Source of the DNA: Triangularia verruculosa
Lineage: Eukaryota; Ascomycota; Sordariomycetes; Sordariales; Podosporaceae
Reading direction: 5' to 3'
DNA: 64,000 nt
Assembly: GCA_033296885.1 (NCBI GenBank)
Contig: MU863927.1
Coordinates: forward strand, 124,001 to 188,000
This document shows, in pieces, positions 11,904-23,916 of this stretch. The position numbers and the translations under genes are program-made. Each line of letters begins with the position of its first letter. The first letter of the stretch is position 1. Under the pieces are notes generated by a model. The model made no database searches and was not told the origin of the DNA. It saw nothing but the letters and a program-made list of their open reading frames with translations.

Positions 11904-12662
11904 GTCGAGCCCGTAAAGAGGGGGATTATTGCGAGGATGGACATGAGGACATTGCAGCATTGGTTACAGGAAAAGACGCCGGTCTAGTTCCTACATATTC
12001 GGTGTTTTCTGCTCTGCCGCATAGCAAATTGATGAATTGCGCGGCACTGGGCAAAATCTTGTGTATTCATGATAATGTAAAAAGAAAAGCCGAGACATGG
12101 AAATGGTTGGAGAGAGGGAGAACCAGATACAGGGTCACTGGCTGATTAGACCGGCTTATCGGGAGTTCTGGCAGGTCAGTTACAGCTTGGGCTGGGGGTT
12201 GAACAGGAGAATAATTAATAACGCAAGCATGATAAGTTCTTCGTCAGGGCTCATCTTTGCTTTTCTCTTTGTCTTTGCTGTAGGGAAAACTGACGTGAGT
12301 AGGCCGGTAGACATGTCGTAATCAAAATTGTGACTTATTACCACACCTACCTTGGACAGATTATCAGCGATAGAGACGATTTATCGGTTTCGTTCCCTCA
12401 ACACGCAATGATAGTAAAAGATATACCATTTCAACGTTTTTAAAAACCATGTTCAACGTAATAACTTTTTTCGACTATCCCTTTTGCTCGCCACGCTAAT
12501 AACGATACTTGATAGCTTCTAAACCTAGATACCTTACCTACCCCAACAGAAAAAGAACAAAACAAATGATAGTATGCAAGTTGTACGTAAGAGAAAAAAA
12601 AGGGAAGGTATCATGGCGTTTGATCATTGCGTCAATGTTGTCTCCGATCAGTTCAGGTCGGG

Positions 12663-12706
<44 letters not shown>

Positions 12707-13173
12707 CGCTCTCTCCCTCTCATCTGTCTAAATCCTTACGTTTCCCTCCCGCTCCCAACCAAAAACCACAAAGGTATAAAACATCGAGAACCAAGGTTCC
12801 ATGGCGGGAAAAGATAAAAAAAGTAATGTCTTGCTGCGCTCGCGCCTCGGTCGCGAGAGACATGGTAATGAGTCTGTTGAGAGCACAAAACAAACAAAAA
12901 TACTAAAAGATCGCGGTATTTCGCTGGGTAAAGAGCAACAGGCACAAAAAAGGACAGGACACACAACATCCCCCACCCAACCCCCCCCAACTCAAGAATT
13001 GACTTGAGAGAACGACCGACAATGATTTTCGACCCCGTTTACCAACTCACACCACCCCCCCATGTCTCACGCGTTACTCCCCTTGTATACTATCATCATG
13101 TATATCGACCGCCTCGTCCCCGCCACTCAGGCCATTACCTCTGCGTGTTTTCTACCAGTACCCAAAATGGCCT
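11904..13173. other. Convergent 3' intergenic region, IWS1 / SRPK
   Basis: Two genes end towards each other here, leaving about 1.27 kb of UTR and spacer. It holds a long TG dinucleotide run and several A-rich stretches (for example around 12580-12605 and 12890-12905). The open frames on either strand across the TG run are low-complexity artefacts. Confidence 0.6.
12666..12702. repeat. (TG)n microsatellite
   Basis: An uninterrupted TG/GT run of about 37 bases lies in the shared 3' flank of IWS1 and the SRPK gene. It is likely length-variable between strains. Confidence 0.97.
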
Positions 13174-15817
13174 CTACCGCTTTCTCACTTCCGTGGCCCA
13201 GCCCTCTATTCCCTCTCCTCTGCTGCCAACCTCTACACCCTCAATCTTGATGCCCTTCATCCCGGGGGTGTCCTCAAGCCAGGGATGGCTCGCCATGCCA
13301 CCGGCGTTTGCTCTCTTTTCCGGCGTGAGTTCCAGCAGTGGGGTTAAGAAATCGGCAATCTTCTTGGCGTCTTCTTCCTTAAAGTGATACTTTTCCTTCA
13401 AGACGTCTGGAAGAGCCCAATGTCGTAGCCTGTGGATGTTTCGCAGTTCGCCACGTCTGTTGAAAATCTCTTGCGACCACTTGCCGGAGAGGCACAACGA
13501 CTTAGGAAACTGACCCAAAAGCTCGATGATTTGGGCAATGTGGTCATCGTCCTTGCCGTATTTGGTACCCGATTGGGGATCAAATAAGTAGTCGCCGGTG
13601 ATAAGCTCGAATACCTGGTCAAGCTGTCAGTGTTTTTGCATGCGATGAGCACGCGATTTCAACATACCATGGCCGCCATACTCCAGACGTCCGTGCTAGC
13701 TCCCCACTTGGCGCCCAAGATGACTTCTGGGGAACGATATTGGCGGGTTTGGATGTCATTGGTGAAGTGGTGATTAACCCAGCACGCATTGCCCAAATCA
13801 GCAATCTTGACACTAATAATGTCATATTGCATGTCATCGGCCCTGCGTTTCTCACCCGCCGTTGATAGAGGGCTGGCTTTGTCCAGTGAGATGCCAGAAA
13901 CCTCCTTCGTCAAGATATCGGCGGTTCTCTCCCGTTGGCCCTGCCTGTCCTCTCCTGTTTCTTTCTCTCGTTTGGGGGATGGTTCCTTTGATTTTGACTC
14001 GGCTATGGCTTGGTTAGCAACTGGCACCCATAGACTATGTTTCATGTGACCGTCTATATGCTTACCGTCATGAAGCATCTGGCCAAGACTTGGCGCACCA
14101 GGAGATGGGAAAATAGAGCCGCGATCGAAACTAGCATTCAGCGGCGAAGGTAGAGGTTGGCTGCCAGTGATGAGTGTTCTGCGCCTCCGACGTCCATTCC
14201 TATTGTTCTCCTTCTCGCTGGCGTCAGAGCCGACAACCTTTTGTACGATCTTCTCTACATCCCCGATCTCGATGAGGACATTCTCCGGCTTCAAGTCGGT
14301 GTGGATGATGCCGCATTCTCGGTGGAGATAGTCGAGTCCCAAGAGAACCTGCTTAGTGATCTGCTTGACGAGAGGCATCGGAATACCCCTGTGATTCCAC
14401 TTCTTGATCAAGCCAAGCAGATTCTCGCCCAGCACCTCGAACACCATGCACACATGGGTACCATTTGGTCCCTTGTGCTCAAATGAATCCAGTAAACTGA
14501 CAACGTGTTTGCGACCTGGGTGGTTCGGATTCGCCTGGACAATCTTATTGAGGAGCTTAATTTCGTCGATGGCTGTCTCGGTGTAGTGGGCGGCAGATCT
14601 GACGACTTTGAGAGCGACGTGTTTGCCGGTGGCGGTGTCCCTTGATAGCCATACGGTCGAAAAGTGGCCCCATCCCAGCTTTCGCACCACAATATACTTT
14701 CCGTCCTTGAATGACTCCCCAACCGTGACGGGGTGGTAACCTCCCTTGCAATAATCCTCGGAATCTTCCTCGTCGGCCGTGTTCTCGGCGGGGTCCTCGG
14801 GCGAGGATACGGACGTGGGCGAACCCGACATTGCTGATGCTAAATGAGCGGCCCTATAGTAAGAGACGTGTAAGCAGGCAACCCATGTGACATGACAGCA
14901 TCGACGACGACGGCAGAAGCAATCGCGCAATCTCAAAGAGCGGTTGCGCAGCGCAGCAAAGGCAGGTGGCGGGGTCGGGCGGGCACGCTGCTGGGCGCGG
15001 GTCTGTTTGTGCACGGTGCCGAACTTTCGGCGGCCCGATAATGGGGAAGCGGGCTTTGTTTCAAAAGGAAAAAAGCGGGGACCTTGTCTTTAGCATTGTT
15101 TTCATCCTGAAGGGCGTTGGGTAAGGCGAGCGCTAGTGGAGACTGTCAAAATATCGCAGGTGTGCTGGTGTTGATACGAATTGACGACAACGGCAGCAGT
15201 TCGTCTGGCGGGCGGCGAGTGGGAAAGGAGGTCGGAAAGCGGTAAGAGGGGTCGGAGGATGGTGCGACGATGCAAGACCTGCTGCAGCTCACTAGAGCCA
15301 CAACAGCACAACAAAATATTCAGGTCGCGGGTCCGTCCCTCGTCACCCTGGGAGCTTCCGCCCAGTCACCATGCGCCGCCCGCCTGTTCTGGGTGATGTC
15401 GCAGCACCCAACGCATGGACGCTGCTGCGCTTTCCCCTCCTTGACCCGCCCTGCCCGCACCCCGCCATCTCTAGACTCGCTGGGCGCAGCAAACGTCCAC
15501 AGCATGGATGCCATCCACGACCATCATCCCCGCCGTCATTCGGTCCGGCAGGGTGCCGGCACCATCGCCCAGCGAGATGGGAATAAGAGAAAGTAGGAAT
15601 ATCGAGTCCTGCAGCGGTCCCGCAGCGCAGTGGTGGGAAAGTAGTGAAAATGCACGTACCCGGATCCTTCAGTGGTGATGATGGGCTTCAAGCCGTCCTT
15701 CTTCCTCTTCTTGTTGAGCGCAGAGCTGCCATTAGCGGCCGCAACGTTTGTCGCAGTCGCCCCTGATGATGCCTTTTGCGCCGTGGCGTCCTTCGGTTGT
15801 TGTGATGATCCGTTCAT
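13174..15817 (-). CDS. SR-protein kinase (SRPK/Sky1-type serine/threonine kinase)
   Basis: Exons 15660-15817, 14066-14853, 13668-14002 and 13174-13614 give 573 residues with consistent phases. The kinase lobe starts with LGWGHFSTVW, followed by VALKVV (ATP-binding lysine), HTDLKPENV (catalytic loop), ADLGNACW (DLG in place of DFG, typical of SRPKs) and TRQYRSPEVI. A non-conserved spacer of about 130 residues, basic and Ser-rich, splits the lobes as in Sky1/SRPK1. The end, GIEGWATEVRKR, is family-like. These kinases phosphorylate Arg-Ser domains and control splicing-factor import and activity. The first exon is less certain: it is joined by an 806-nt intron, but donor GTACGT and acceptor CTATAG keep frame. 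Without it, translation would start at the ATG at 14831. The 14003-14065 intron is 63 nt, in frame, with GTAAGC and CTAAC. Confidence 0.88.
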
Positions 15818-18800
15818 TGTGTGGAATCGCGGAGCTCAAATTCGATAGCAACAGCCAAGTCAAATAGACAAGAGGATTGGTCGTTGGGCTGGCGGGTGGT
15901 TGGCGTGGCAATGCTAATGCCCAGAAAGAATGGCGACGATTCTAGGACAAGATATTCGGAGGGCGACGGGCGTCAATGATTGTGTAGGAAGGATGGCGAT
16001 GTCTGTACAGCAATGCCTCTCGTTAGCACCTTGATGCCCAGGAGATTGGGTTATGACAGGTTAATATGTAAGAAAAGCGATTCCACATCGGCGAGCGGGT
16101 CAGACGGTAGGGAAAGCAGCTTGGGTGGCTAGGTCGCGGCAGGAAGCTGGATGCGCTTCTGACTGGTCTCTCGCCGGTCGGCTGGCTGGCGATGGGGGAG
16201 AAGTGGTGGATGCTCATCGGCGGAGCAAGCGACCATCTGCCTCACAGCATGGAAAAATGCAACCCCTCGCCGCCACGCAATAGTCCTTCCCTCCCAGCGA
16301 AAATCGGGGATAACCAACCTCAGCACTAAGTCTCCAACTCCTAGTCAATAGATTAGGGCGGTTTGCGGTTGGAACGCGACAGCTCTGGTTAAGCTGTTTG
16401 TTGCGTGTCTGTATGATTGTCGATGGCGGCGGGCTGGTTTCGGGCGCGGGGCCGGGTTGGATTGGGGCGGGCTGACAGGGCAATGGACAAGGAGGGGAGG
16501 CTTGGAATGAGGGGCAATACCGGCTCTTCTTGGGCGTACGCTCAGGGCGTGCAGGCCTACACAGGAAAATGTAGACGAAAGAATGGCTTTGGGGTGAAAA
16601 TCTTGCTTAGGACGTCATCGACGGGGAAACGGCGCTTCGGGTTGTGTATGCCGTTCGCACGTTGCTGCACTGTGATGTAGGTTTGCGAAGATGCCCTGAT
16701 GGCTGGCCCAGAAAGATCATCAGACGTTGGTGCGTGGTGGAGACGCAATTACCTAGGTGGTTGTTCGGTTCCTAAAACCGCACTTTTGGTTACGATGGTA
16801 AAATGATAAGAGTAGAGTCGAGCAAAGACAACACGCAGCTGACGGTAAGTAGAGTCTTTGAGATGAAGTGGTTCGGAGAGGGAATGAAAACCTGAGAGCA
16901 ACCTTGGCCGAGGAATCTGGGTGGAATCTTGGGATGGAAGCTGACACAACTAGAAACCCCTCGGTTGCAACCAGTGACTGGTTGCGATCGGTGCGATTGA
17001 CAAAACTTGGCACAAGCTCACCACCTCCAGATTGAAACTTTCTTTCTGGGCCAGTTATTCTAGCAACGTGATGTCTTCACGCACCCTTCTCCTGCCCCCT
17101 AAAGTCTCACACGGCAACTGTGCTTCAACAGCGGTCACGATAATTACCATAATATCACCCATCTGCTCAACTGGAAAACTGAGCCCAAGTTTTGGGTTTT
17201 TATCGATGGGACCTTGCCTTGACATCATCCTCAGGGTCAGGAGCTGTGGAGAACGCCCAAGAAAGTTGACGTCGGCTAAGGTTCGCAATGAACCCCTATC
17301 CAGACTATTTCTTGGTTCGGACGAAATGATTGTATACAAAAGAGAAACAAGCCTTGATGAGGTTTTCGGGCAGCCAAACCGGCCCTCATTATCTATCAGA
17401 GGTATACACATGCTGTTACCCCTTGCCAAGGCTCGATTATGTGCAGGTACAGTTACACCAAGCCGATCCCACTCTTCCAAACCAGTCCAGCGCCAATCCA
17501 TATCGTCACATCACTTGTTGATTTTGCACCAACTTTTCTGACTGGCTCGCCAGTTGTCGAAACAGGCCTTGGCAACCCGGCCTGAGATTGATTTTAATGC
17601 CGGGAAAATAATAGACGACCGAGCTGCGGTTCCTATATTTCCAGAACAACTAGGTCTCAATGGCCTCCTGGTAGAATCTGCCATGGGCCGCAGGCTGGTC
17701 AAGTCGGGAATCGCTGCATGCTTACGCAGAAGGCTGGAAGCTTGGTGGATGGCACCAACTCTGAAGCCTTTTAAGTTGCCAACCTCAATGACCATCAACC
17801 AGCCGCCCGTGTTTGCCTAGATCGCTGACCTCGAAGGCATGGAGTTCTCTTTCATTGCGTCTCGTATTTCCTTGGTTTTATAAAAGTAGTAGGGGGCCAA
17901 AACATTGGTTTGAGTGCATAACTCAATACTCAAAGTGGAAGACTGGAGTTACGAATTCTATGATCCGACATATCCTTTTCGAACTCACTTCGAAACTCGA
18001 AAAAATGTCTTACTTTCTCCTGAGATGTGCCACAAGTTCTCTCTAATTCTCAAGCCCATGAAGCTTAAATTGACTTGGCTTCTAGGCTGGGCACCCCGAT
18101 GCTTGGCTCTTCATAATAGTCTCCCCATAGAATCTCACAAACCCCCTCGGCTGCAAATAGCTCATCAATTGTGTCCTTCAAGAGTCCTATGATTGTCTGG
18201 TAGCGAGACGCCCGCATGAAAAAATCTCAAGATGGTGCTGCAAGATCGATCGCTTCTAGTTTTTTTTGGGGATGCCATCTCGGTTGGATCACTGTTGTTC
18301 AACTTCGCTGGTCTTCCCGTGTGCTCGAACTCAGCAAGGCAGCCGCGCAAGAACAGAAGAAGGACAAATTTCTTGCACAATCTGGGCAACTTGCGATGAT
18401 GGCAGTTGGAGGGTTGGATCGAGTACCGTACCAGTGCTCACGCTGGGCTAAGGACCGTTGTTCCGCGCGGCCTCTGAATAGTGGGTTTGTTTGACCGGTC
18501 GACCGGAATCTGCCAAGTCGTTACCCGATCGAACATTATCACCCAGCTTTCTGGGACACTTCAAAGTAAGGTTGTGTGAACAATCAGGTCAAAAACGTGA
18601 TGTTGGACTGAAAAGGTTGCACGCTTTGACCTCTCGATGCTGACGAGCGCTGTTGGCTGGGTGGGCCCTCTGTCAACCACAAACAAGCTGCAGGTGCATA
18701 CCTATCAATTTTCACCATCACCTTCTGCCTGTCTATCTTTCCATTCGTGGGCGGCAACTACCAGCCACTAGGCACGTTCTTGAAGTTGAGAAATACGCCA

Positions 18801-19640
18801 ACCAATCGATTACCACACAGATTCGCGGGCCTAAGATGTTACGCAGTCCTCGCCAGATGGAGGGTGGGAGTGACGGGGGCTGTCCTTGGCATCCCGGCCG
18901 TCCTATGGCTCATCCCATGTAGTTCAGAAGCCTTGTTCGCTGTTCCCATGTTGATCGCTTGCGACCCAAACCGTCGGGCCGACGAAATCGAAATCGTGAA
19001 TGCAACGCCGGGCCCTGACGACAACCCGCACTGCGCATCAATTGTCCCCTACCCACCATTTTCTGCTGGACTGCTGGTTGACGATATGCGTGTCAGCCAC
19101 GGCATGTGGGGTGTGCAAATTGTCACCAACCCAACACTCCAAGCACACAAGAGGCCGCGGCTGCTTCCGATTTGGCATATCGTGTGGGGGTAGTGAAGGA
19201 AATGCCCAACACCCGCCTCTGCAGCTGCCAAACTTCGCTGTGGATCTTGGCTTGGACTGAGATTTGCCAATCTCTCGCCTGCGAGCCTAGGCACTCGATC
19301 GCGTTCACTTGGAGACACCCCCCCTGGCAGGTACTAAATCTAGCGGTCCCCGCCTTGTCTCTCCAGATCCAGGGTCCTCCATGAACCGTCTGGCGTCATT
19401 CTACGGAGCTAGGACCGCGATGAGCTGCTAATGAGGGACAACTCACAATAGCTGAACAAAACATATACGTGCGCTTCACTAACCTGGAAGCAGGAAGGTC
19501 GACATGATACGGACGACACCGAGAGAACACAGCCCACAATCGTCCCATTCACGCCTTCTCGTCGCCGGGGTGGGCTCCGGCCCGGCTAAACCATCGGATT
19601 GCGCCTGGTAGCCAGGCTCAAAGCATCCGACACACCCGCC
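15818..19640. other. Gene-poor region upstream of the SRPK gene
   Basis: About 3.8 kb without a recognisable gene. The left part should carry the SRPK promoter and leader. The remaining open frames (for example 17032-17541 +, 17055-17501 -, 18747-19193 +) overlap on opposite strands, show no domain and have no splice partners. I see no terminal repeats, transposase or reverse-transcriptase motifs, and no obvious C-to-T saturation. A decayed element cannot be excluded by eye. Confidence 0.5.
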
Positions 19641-21015
19641 ATGCTTACCAGCATCCCTCTTTCAGAAAACCCAAGGGGTGTCACGATTTACGCTGTACTA
19701 TGGCCCCTCACTGGACTTTCCGGCGTATTTCTCGGCCTCCGAATATACAGCAAGACCTTTCGACGACGAGCATTATGGTGGGATGATTATTTTATCATTG
19801 TCTCATGGGTATGATGGTATTTTTTCTTTGCTCAACATGCCATTGTTGTCAGAGCTGATTCATGCTGGTGAAGATACTACTCTTGTTGAGTTGCTGTACC
19901 ACAACTACCAATGTCATGTTGGGTTTTGGTCTACATACAGATCAGATACCGCTTGAGAACTTTTCTGTCTTTGGTATCATCAGCAATATATCCGGTTTTT
20001 CTTCGGTGCTCTCGGTGGCCTGCAGCAAGACTTCTTTTGCGATTACGCTGCTGCGCTTGACGGGCCATAATAGCTGGATGCGATGGTTCATCTACGGATT
20101 ACTCGCCCTTCTCAACATCACCCACTACTTGGGCGCCATATTCTTTTGGGTTTCGTGCAACCCGCCAGCCAAAACTTATTACCCGTTGATGGACGGTGAA
20201 TGCTGGCCTGTGAAGTTCACCATCGGCTTCAGCATATTTGTCGGATGTTCGTAACCACCAAAGCCCCCGACCTGGCTCGGTCTGAACTAACAATGACGTC
20301 TCTGTAGCATGTTCTGCCTTTTGTGATTTTTCGCTAGCGTTGCTCCCATGGAGACTGCTTTTACGATACAATATGTTCAACAGAGAAAAGATTGGCGTCG
20401 CCGTCGCCATGTCGATGGGCATTCTTGCCGGCATCACTTGCATTGTCAAGTAAGCCAGCCCCTTCAACCGTTTTTTTTCACATTAGCCTGAGCCGCTGAC
20501 CATCTTTCCTACAGATTAACAACCGTCAAGGTTCTAGAAGAAGGAGACTTTAGCTGTGAGACCGCGTTGTTTGTTTTGGCCCCACAATCTTGACCACGCC
20601 TACTGACCCACATCTGACAGATAACTCCCTTCCACTCGTTCTTTGGGGCTTCATCGAGCCCGCCTGCACCATCATGGCAGCCTCGATCCCGATGCTCAGG
20701 CATTTCTTCAAGAACCTCCGCCATTCCAGCGATGATGACAGCGCAAGGGTGGGTACCAATTTCCATCACTCTTCTTCGTTTCCAGGCCGAGCATCAGCAG
20801 CAGAGAGAAGATGTCATCACCTGGACTTTCCCGATGATAACTGTAGCGATAGGAGCATTCTCGCTCTCCCAGCCCAGGTCCCGGTGGGGAGGAGCACGCT
20901 GGGCAGCAGCGAGAAGAGCGATTCCGGCCTCGACATCTCGCCGACCACCACCAGCAAAAAGGAGGATAAAGCCGTGTACGAGCGGATGGCCATGGCGAGG
21001 GCCAACGGTGCCTGA
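19641..21015 (+). CDS. PTH11-like integral membrane protein (fungal rhodopsin-type domain, no CFEM)
   Basis: Five exons, 19641-19808, 19874-20246, 20308-20449, 20515-20555 and 20621-21015, give 372 residues. Membrane segments are visible in the order of the fungal rhodopsin-like family: VTIYAVLWPLTGLSGVFLG, ILLLLSCCTT, NISGFSSVLSVACSKTSFAI, WFIYGLLALLNITHYLGAIFF, FTIGFSIFVG, VAVAMSMGILAGITCIV and LVLWGFIEPACTIMAASIPML. Family-typical motifs are WWDDYFI after the first segment and KTSFAITLLRL in the middle. The cytosolic tail is Ser/Asp-rich with no CFEM domain at either end. Related proteins include candidate G-protein-coupled sensors and many of unknown function. The exon 2 donor (GTTCGT) is weaker than the others but is the only one that keeps frame. 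Exon 2 uses an unusual AAG acceptor. Confidence 0.8.
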
Positions 21016-21823
21016 AACGCCTAATACCATCGTTCAATGGCGTGAAGGGCGTTTTCTGCTTTTGTTTCTGGGTATTTATGTTGTGTACGACAAGGGAAAC
21101 TAGGATATCATTGTAATGTATGGAAATATAATGGGACTACAGGGTTTTGAACAAATAACCGATGCGACCGGCAAGTTCGAGTTCGAGATCATGGTTTGCT
21201 ACGACGAGATCGCGATCTTACCCGACAGGGAGAGGAAGTCAAGATTGGCGCTGCCACACGCCACCGGTAACGCATGATGGAGTTTGGGACGGATTGTGTC
21301 CACACGTCCAACTAGACACACATGTTTCTCGAGGACGTCATCTTCAAATTCAGCCAACATTCCTAACAATCAGTACGTATACATTTCCTTGCCTAGTCTC
21401 CAAGGTATTTGCTCATCCTACATCTCCCACGCCTTATTCCACGGGAAAGCAATATGGGACAGCCCGCCCCTCCCAAACACTCCTGTTCGTTCTTTTCTTC
21501 CCCCTTCTTTTTCTGCCTGTTCCCCGTCCCAACATGATTCTCCTCGACGGCCCTAAATCATCGCTGTATTTCTTCCTTCTGCGCTGTTTTGAGTAGAGCA
21601 ACGGGACCGGCACTCTGCCCACTCAGGATTAAGGAAATGTAACTGAACAGGACATTAAAAAAACAAGTAAACGGCGACGAAAACAAAAACCGGCCCGGTA
21701 ACAAAAGAAGAAAGTCATCGCCACAAACGTATCCCCTGCGCTCAGTTGGCAAAAGCCAACAGCAAGACCACAACAATATCCTTGCTCTCTTCTGAGCAAA
21801 AACGAAGGGATACAACAGCCCCA
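21016..21823. other. Convergent 3' intergenic region
   Basis: Spacer between two genes that end towards each other, with A-rich patches (about 21655-21695). No supported gene or RNA. Confidence 0.55.
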
Positions 21824-23916
21824 TCATTCATTCTTCCCTTCCTCTTCTTCCTCCTCCTCCTCAATCCTATACTTGTTCCTAATTCTCCCCCCTTGTCTGA
21901 CCCCCCTTCCAGCAGTACTCTGCCGACCTGCTGCTACCGGGCGGAGCGGGGGACGAGAAGAAGAAGAGGGGGTAGGCTGCCGGCTCGACTGTCTCGTCTG
22001 CCGAACCGAGGCTTGCGGTTCCTGGCTCGATTGTCTTGTTTGACGGGTATAGGAAGCCACGGCGGCGGAGGGTTCCTGGCTTGGTTGGCGGGTGGTGCGG
22101 CGGCGGGGTTGAGGAGGGGGGAGATCGGACTCGGATTCAGTGACTTGTCTCTCTTGGGGTTGAGCTGTTTGGACTGAGGTGGCGCGGGTGGTGCGGCGGG
22201 TTGCGACTCCGAATTCGGGGGAGTGGAAGGTGTTGGGGGGTATTTGGGGGAGTTCAACGGTGGGTTGGGCAAGCTCGATGGTGGGTTGGATGTTGGGGGG
22301 TGTTGGGTCGGCGGGAGGTTCGGGAAGAGGAGGGGGGTAGTATGGGGTTTGGCGATGGGACCTACGGGGATGGGCGGGACCCTCGAAGTAGTTTACAGGC
22401 ATGTCGCGGGCCTGGGTCAAGGTTGTGTGTCGGAACTGGGATTGCGGCTGGGCATTGAGAGGCCCTGTATTGTGATCCCAGCCATCGTTGTGATTGATGG
22501 GGTTCACTGGGTTGAACTCAGCGGCAAGTGTCTGCCGGTAGTATAAACTCGTACTGGCGACGCCGGGCGTCCCGCGGCGTTGCGGACGGATTGTTTGAAC
22601 GTCGGCAGCTGTATTTGGACGAGAACTTGCCCTTCCTGCGTGGCTACTAGACGGCCCATGATGGACGGGGCTGCTCCGTTCAAACAGCGGCTGGTATGCT
22701 CGCGCCAGGTCGTCTGGCAGTTCGTAGCTCGAGACCCTCTCGTCACGCGGCGCAGTTGGGCTCCGTGTGTTAAACGTCGCCTCTGGAACTTGACCGTCCC
22801 GCGTGAGATTGACATTGGGGCGCTGAGGGTTGGCAGGCGCGGCCGGAAGCATCTCATAGGCAGCTTTGGCTCGCGCGCGCTTGATTCTCGCTTCTTCCTC
22901 AGGATCATCAGACCTCGCCGCCTCGGCGCGGGCCGTTGCGAGGTAATCCACAAGCTCAGACGAGGTTTTGACTGCGCCTTCCACACGTAATACATCAAGG
23001 TTTGCTGTACCAGCGATGCTGGACAGCAAAGAACGAAGTGGATCACCTCGTTCTAACCTTTGGGCAACGCGAAGAATTTCCGAGTGAAGTGTTTTGAAGC
23101 CTTCTGCGGCTGCCCTCAACTCCACCAGCGCAAACTGCTGCTGTAAAATGTGGGCAACCTGGCGATCTACAGGAAGCCTCGCCAACACCGCTGGTGGAAA
23201 GGGAGTACCTGTGAACTGTGAGATGGTTTGATTTTCCCGCTTCCGTTTGTTTGGTCGCTGGTTGCCATTTGGTGCATATACCCGGTCAACATGGCTGTAT
23301 ATCTGAATACCTCTGTCAGCTGGTACGTTCAACAAAGCGCATGGGAATCTGGGCAGAGACCTACCTGCTCAAAACTTTCTTCTCGGCCGCTGTGCTCGTC
23401 ACCTGGCCGATATTTCTCCTCCTCTTCTTCCTCCTCCTCCTCCTCCTCACCCCCGTCCCCCTCTTGTTGAACCGAGGGCGCCACCGACCTTCCCATACGC
23501 TCATCAAAATCAGCGCCCTTCTGCTGGTCATCCTCGCCCAACCACGTAGCTTCAGGCGGAATGCCCGGTTTTCTTACATGGGTGTTCATGGCATGGTCTT
23601 GTTGCTCGGTACGAAGGAAGGCACGGAACGCCGGGCCCCATTCATCGAAGACGGTTCGGTTGTTCCCAATACGAAGCCAGTGCTCGATTCGTTCTCTTGA
23701 CTTTTTGGCAACCTGATAGAGTCTCGGATATATACTGATGTAATCCCTCCATTCGGCCCGTGAGGTCTCGCCCCATAATTTCGTCCTTTCAAAATTTCTC
23801 AACTTGGAATTGATGTTGAGAACAACCGGTTGCTCTGAATTCGGAAAACCATAGCAATATTTGGTACCCTTGAAAACTTTCTTGGCCGCTTGGGGTATCG
23901 GGACAGGCGGGCCCAT
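21824..23916 (-). CDS. Protein of unknown function, acidic/disordered, 676 residues
   Basis: Two exons, 23365-23916 and 21824-23302. The donor is GAGCAG|GTAGGT and the acceptor ATTCAG|ATATAC, with a GCTGAC branch site, so phase 0 is kept. The first 110 residues look folded (GTKYCYGFPNSEQPVVLN, WGETSRAEWRDYISIYPRLY, RIEHWLRIGNN). A run of 11 glutamates then leads to a charged linker. A helical block follows at about residues 210-340 (VDRQVAHILQQQFALVELRA, ARAEAARSDDPEEEARIKRA). The second half is disordered, rich in Pro/Gln/Arg/Thr with repeated TRQ-S-Q-EP units, and ends in a basic stretch plus a Glu run. I do not recognise the family. The bipartite folded-plus-disordered plan could suit a nuclear scaffold, but that is a guess. 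The ATG at 23916 was chosen because it opens the folded block. Confidence 0.7.

Noticed and set aside
12538..12906. Open frames across the TG microsatellite
   Set aside because: They are simple-repeat translations (VCVC or THTH) with no biological meaning.
17032..17541. Plus-strand open frame of 169 codons, with an opposing frame at 17055-17501
   Set aside because: Both strands are open over the same bases, there is no recognisable domain and no good splice signals.
18747..19193. Open frame of 148 codons with one hydrophobic stretch
   Set aside because: It has overlapping frames on the opposite strand, no family resemblance and no splice partners; kept only as a weak lead in the findings.
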